A stretch of 64,000 nucleotides of DNA from an uncultured Croceitalea sp. (GTDB lineage: Bacteria; Bacteroidota; Bacteroidia; Flavobacteriales; Flavobacteriaceae): NCBI GenBank assembly GCA_947503285.1, contig CANNDD010000005.1, positions 248,001-312,000 of the forward strand. The letters are read 5' to 3'. A program made the position numbers and the translations under genes. Below the pieces are notes generated by a model. It saw only the letters and a list, made by a program, of their open reading frames with translations. It searched no databases and had not been told where the DNA came from. Position 1 is the first letter of the stretch, and each line of letters begins with the position of its first letter. Shown here in pieces: positions 62,283 through 64,000 of the stretch.

Positions 62283-62688
62283 AACAACATTCATGGATGG
62301 GTTGAGGTTTTATCTTGAATTTATTGGAAAGACTCTTTCTTTAATTAAGAAAAGGAATCGATTTATTACAAAAACTCCTCCCTTTAGAAAAGGGAGGTGA
62401 TCACAGCAGCGCTTGTGAGCGGAGGGATTGAAATTCAATCTCCCCTTTCTTCCTTCGCTGCGCTCGGAATTCATTCCCCTCTTTAGAAAAGAGGGGAGCT
62501 TTTTGTGTAGGAACTAAGATTAAAAATTATTGCTCACCTTTTTATAGCTCCTCCCTTTTTTAAAGGGAGGTGGCAGCGAACGGAGTGAAGTTGACGGAGG
62601 GATTGCCTTTTCCTAATTCCCCTTTCTTCTTTCATAATTTGGTCCGAAACCCATTTCGCTATTTTCTAAAATGAAGGGTCTTCTTAGA
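62283..62688. repeat. Dispersed-repeat cluster between HMG-CoA lyase and GyrI-like genes
   Basis: Gene-free. Two related units, 62375-62429 and 62548-62605, each start CTCCTCCCTTT, form a hairpin with AAAGGGAGGTG, pass through a GCAGCG... section and end CGGAGGGATT. Between them is a third hairpin (TCCCCTCTTT-AGA-AAAGAGGGGA, 62475-62497) followed by a T-run, which can terminate the LysE-lyase transcript. Such CTCCTCCC elements are abundant mobile-looking repeats in flavobacterial genomes. Confidence 0.7.
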
Positions 62689-63168
62689 TCAGTGCTTATC
62701 CTTTACAGGAACCCAAATCTCTTCTTCGGAATTTGGGTCATTGTTTTTGTATTTGGGCCCAAGGACTTCAAAATGGGGACGGTCATCCACCACGTAATTG
62801 GAGTTGGGCAACCACTCTGAAAAAATATACTGAAAGATGGCAGGGTCAGTACTCGACCCTTTATAGTCAAAAACGGCATAGTGTCCGCCTTGCAGTTCAA
62901 AGGATTGCAACCCCTCGGGGATATCATCAAAAGAACTGACCTCCACAGTGGCCCACTTTTCAAATTCGGTTATGGGGCTAAATTGAGCATAGTAGCTTTG
63001 GGGATAGATTTGCATCGAAATCTTGTCTTCTGAAACGCGGTGTGGTATTTCTTTGATTTGAGGGCCAAATTGCCCCCACAACTGTGCGGTAAGATTGCTG
63101 GCCAAACTCATTTTTAAAGAAAAACCGACTAGTTTTTTGGGTTGAAGGATTTCGATTCTGGGTTGCAT
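62689..63168 (-). CDS. GyrI-like effector-binding domain protein
   Basis: 159 residues from the ATG at 63168 (frame open to 63183). A stand-alone GyrI-like/AraC effector-binding domain (SHS2 duplication): KKLVGFSLKMSL at the start, GGHYAVFDYKGSS in the middle and RPHFEVLGPKYKNNDPNSEEEIWVPV at the end, the latter in adjacent pieces. It has no DNA-binding domain, so it may bind or hydrolyse a small toxic compound. Confidence 0.9.
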   Translation of the reverse strand: MQPRIEILQPKKLVGFSLKMSLASNLTAQLWGQFGPQIKEIPHRVSEDKISMQIYPQSYYAQFSPITEFEKWATVEVSSFDDIPEGLQSFELQGGHYAVFDYKGSSTDPAIFQYIFSEWLPNSNYVVDDRPHFEVLGPKYKNNDPNSEEEIWVPVKDKH

Positions 63169-63183
63169 GATTCCGTATCGCAA

Positions 63184-63532
63184 ATTTTAAGGGAATATAG
63201 TAAAAACTGGTAACGGTCTACTGATAATCTGTTTTAGGGTTTATTAAATTAATGCTGCCAATGAAATGCTTTTAAGTTGCTAAACGACGCTAATTGGGGG
63301 AAGCTTATAATTGGGTTGCACATATATTAGGCTCACCTAAGTAAAAGCAAAGGCTAAAATTAAAATAATCTGTCCGCTGCAGTAATCACAGCAGTTGGTA
63401 GGTAGACTTTTTTCATTTTTCCGTACTTTCATTAAAGGTCTAGTATAAGAATAGTAGTGGATTTTCATGCACTAACTTTTGGGTTAAACACTGACCTCTA
63501 TTATTTTTATACATTGTTGTGCTTTCGTAATT
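63184..63532. other. AT-rich gene-free stretch
   Basis: 349 bp with no supported gene on either strand. It separates the last ordinary core gene from the HerA-type gene. Just after the HerA stop, the minus strand reads GCACAACAATGTATAAAAAT (63506-63522 region), which resembles spacer sequences that I recall following accessory genes in Bacteroidota; this recollection is not proof. Confidence 0.5.
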
Positions 63533-64000
63533 TTATTTCGACTGCTTTCTTAAACCTACAACTGCATTTGCAATATCTTGTTCAGCCTTATCATTACCCC
63601 ATTCTTTCCAAAAATCAATAGTTGCACTTTGCGGTTTAATAGTTGGCTCATCTATTAATATTCGTGTCGGCAATAGAGATGAATCTCCAACAACCAAAGC
63701 TTCTCCAATATCTAAAATCGGTAAAACATCCGTTAATCCCGAAAGATTATCAGGTAGTAGTCTTTTTATAACGGATTGGTCTTCTGCATTTGATAGCCTT
63801 AGTGATATGAAATTATTACATTGACTTAGGACTGTTCTGTTGACTTCTGCGGGTCGTTGACTTATGACAGTTAAACTAACACCATATTTTCTGCCTTCTT
63901 TTGCTATTCTCTCAAAATTCTTTAAACCAAGTTCGGTAGCAGAATCTTGACTTGTTCTTTCGGGAATGTATAAATGAGCTTCATCACATAATAAACAAAT
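63533..64000 (-). CDS. HerA/FtsK-type ATPase, C-terminal part (cut by window edge)
   Basis: The minus-strand frame is open from the window edge for 155 codons to a TAA. It begins ICLLCDEAHLYIPER, a Walker B (LLCDEAH), then NFERIAKEGRKYGVSL, TVISQRPAEVNRTVLSQCNNF and ISLRLSNAEDQSVIKRLLP, the classic C-terminal pattern of HerA-like hexameric translocases (DUF87 group) including the arginine-finger region. It ends VVGLRKQSK. HerA proteins act in DNA-end processing or, with SIR2- or nuclease-type partners, in phage defence. The partner would be encoded upstream, outside the window. Confidence 0.88.
   Translation of the reverse strand: MCLLCDEAHLYIPERTSQDSATELGLKNFERIAKEGRKYGVSLTVISQRPAEVNRTVLSQCNNFISLRLSNAEDQSVIKRLLPDNLSGLTDVLPILDIGEALVVGDSSLLPTRILIDEPTIKPQSATIDFWKEWGNDKAEQDIANAVVGLRKQSK

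Noticed and set aside
62375-62605. CRISPR array
   Set aside because: Only two or three hairpin-type repeats with irregular spacing and no cas genes; these are dispersed palindromic elements.

Overview
This is a mostly core-genome window from a Bacteroidota member, almost certainly a Flavobacteriaceae species and probably a marine one. The evidence is a SusC/SusD pair, a TPR-transmembrane-AraC regulator, two-domain cyclophilin-FKBP isomerase, long-form NusB, fused IcmF mutase, many DUFs typical of flavobacteria (DUF4266, DUF3570, DUF4197, DUF1684, DUF4920, DUF1573, DUF3276), and -7 boxes of the Bacteroidetes type TAnnTTTG. No tRNA, rRNA or CRISPR array was recognised.

Layout. 1-1637: end of a DUF4266/DUF3570 outer-membrane operon whose upstream part lies outside the window. 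1624-2576: small ABC module. 2634-4965: prfA and pyrF, separated by a four-helix-bundle gene with imperfect inverted repeats at its edges. 5338-13370: an alpha/beta hydrolase, then a minus-strand block of secreted protein, susD, susC and a membrane-bound AraC regulator. The susC leader exists a second time, without a gene, at 6106-6333. 13718-22862: DUF4197, purU, IcmF mutase, Lrp regulator, a secreted pseudo-esterase and a DJ-1/PfpI lipoprotein. 22912-25704: nitrogen operon glnK-amtB-porin. 25929-28318: crcB preceded by a previously uncalled 59-residue membrane protein, a MazG-like pyrophosphohydrolase and ilvE. 28425-37891: DUF4920-mnmD, an epimerase, grpE-dnaJ, a NatAB-like exporter with an MscS channel, and a sigma-54 activator. 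38065-44961: PPK2, an M28 peptidase, a dual immunophilin, two tiny membrane proteins, csp, a peroxiredoxin, a DinB-like transferase, GNAT, cupin and thioredoxin genes. 45043-52131: two large secreted peptidases, DUF3276 and an MsbA-like exporter. 52276-57399: nusB-DUF1573-yajC, an oxidoreductase and pepT. 57491-62282: pyrD, small secreted proteins, LysE exporter and HMG-CoA lyase. 62283-64000: a repeat-rich, AT-rich edge leading into the C-terminal part of a HerA-type ATPase.

Main observations. (1) A family of tiny single-span membrane proteins is present three times (26317-26496, 41487-41570, 41663-41749); all share the pattern MxTFF-I-L-N-LL-SVN and all fall below usual gene-calling length. 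(2) The regulatory region of susC, including a 25-bp AGGTAA-N13-TTACCT inverted repeat and distant CAGCCCTG/CAGGGCTG arms, is duplicated at a site with no susC gene, where even the first codons seem to persist. (3) The four-helix-bundle gene between prfA and pyrF looks like an inserted cassette. (4) The right edge enters a probable accessory or defence locus with a HerA-like ATPase. Several enzymes deviate from family norms: an esterase fold lacking its serine, DnaJ with only half of its zinc motifs, and a sigma-54 activator without a DNA-binding domain.
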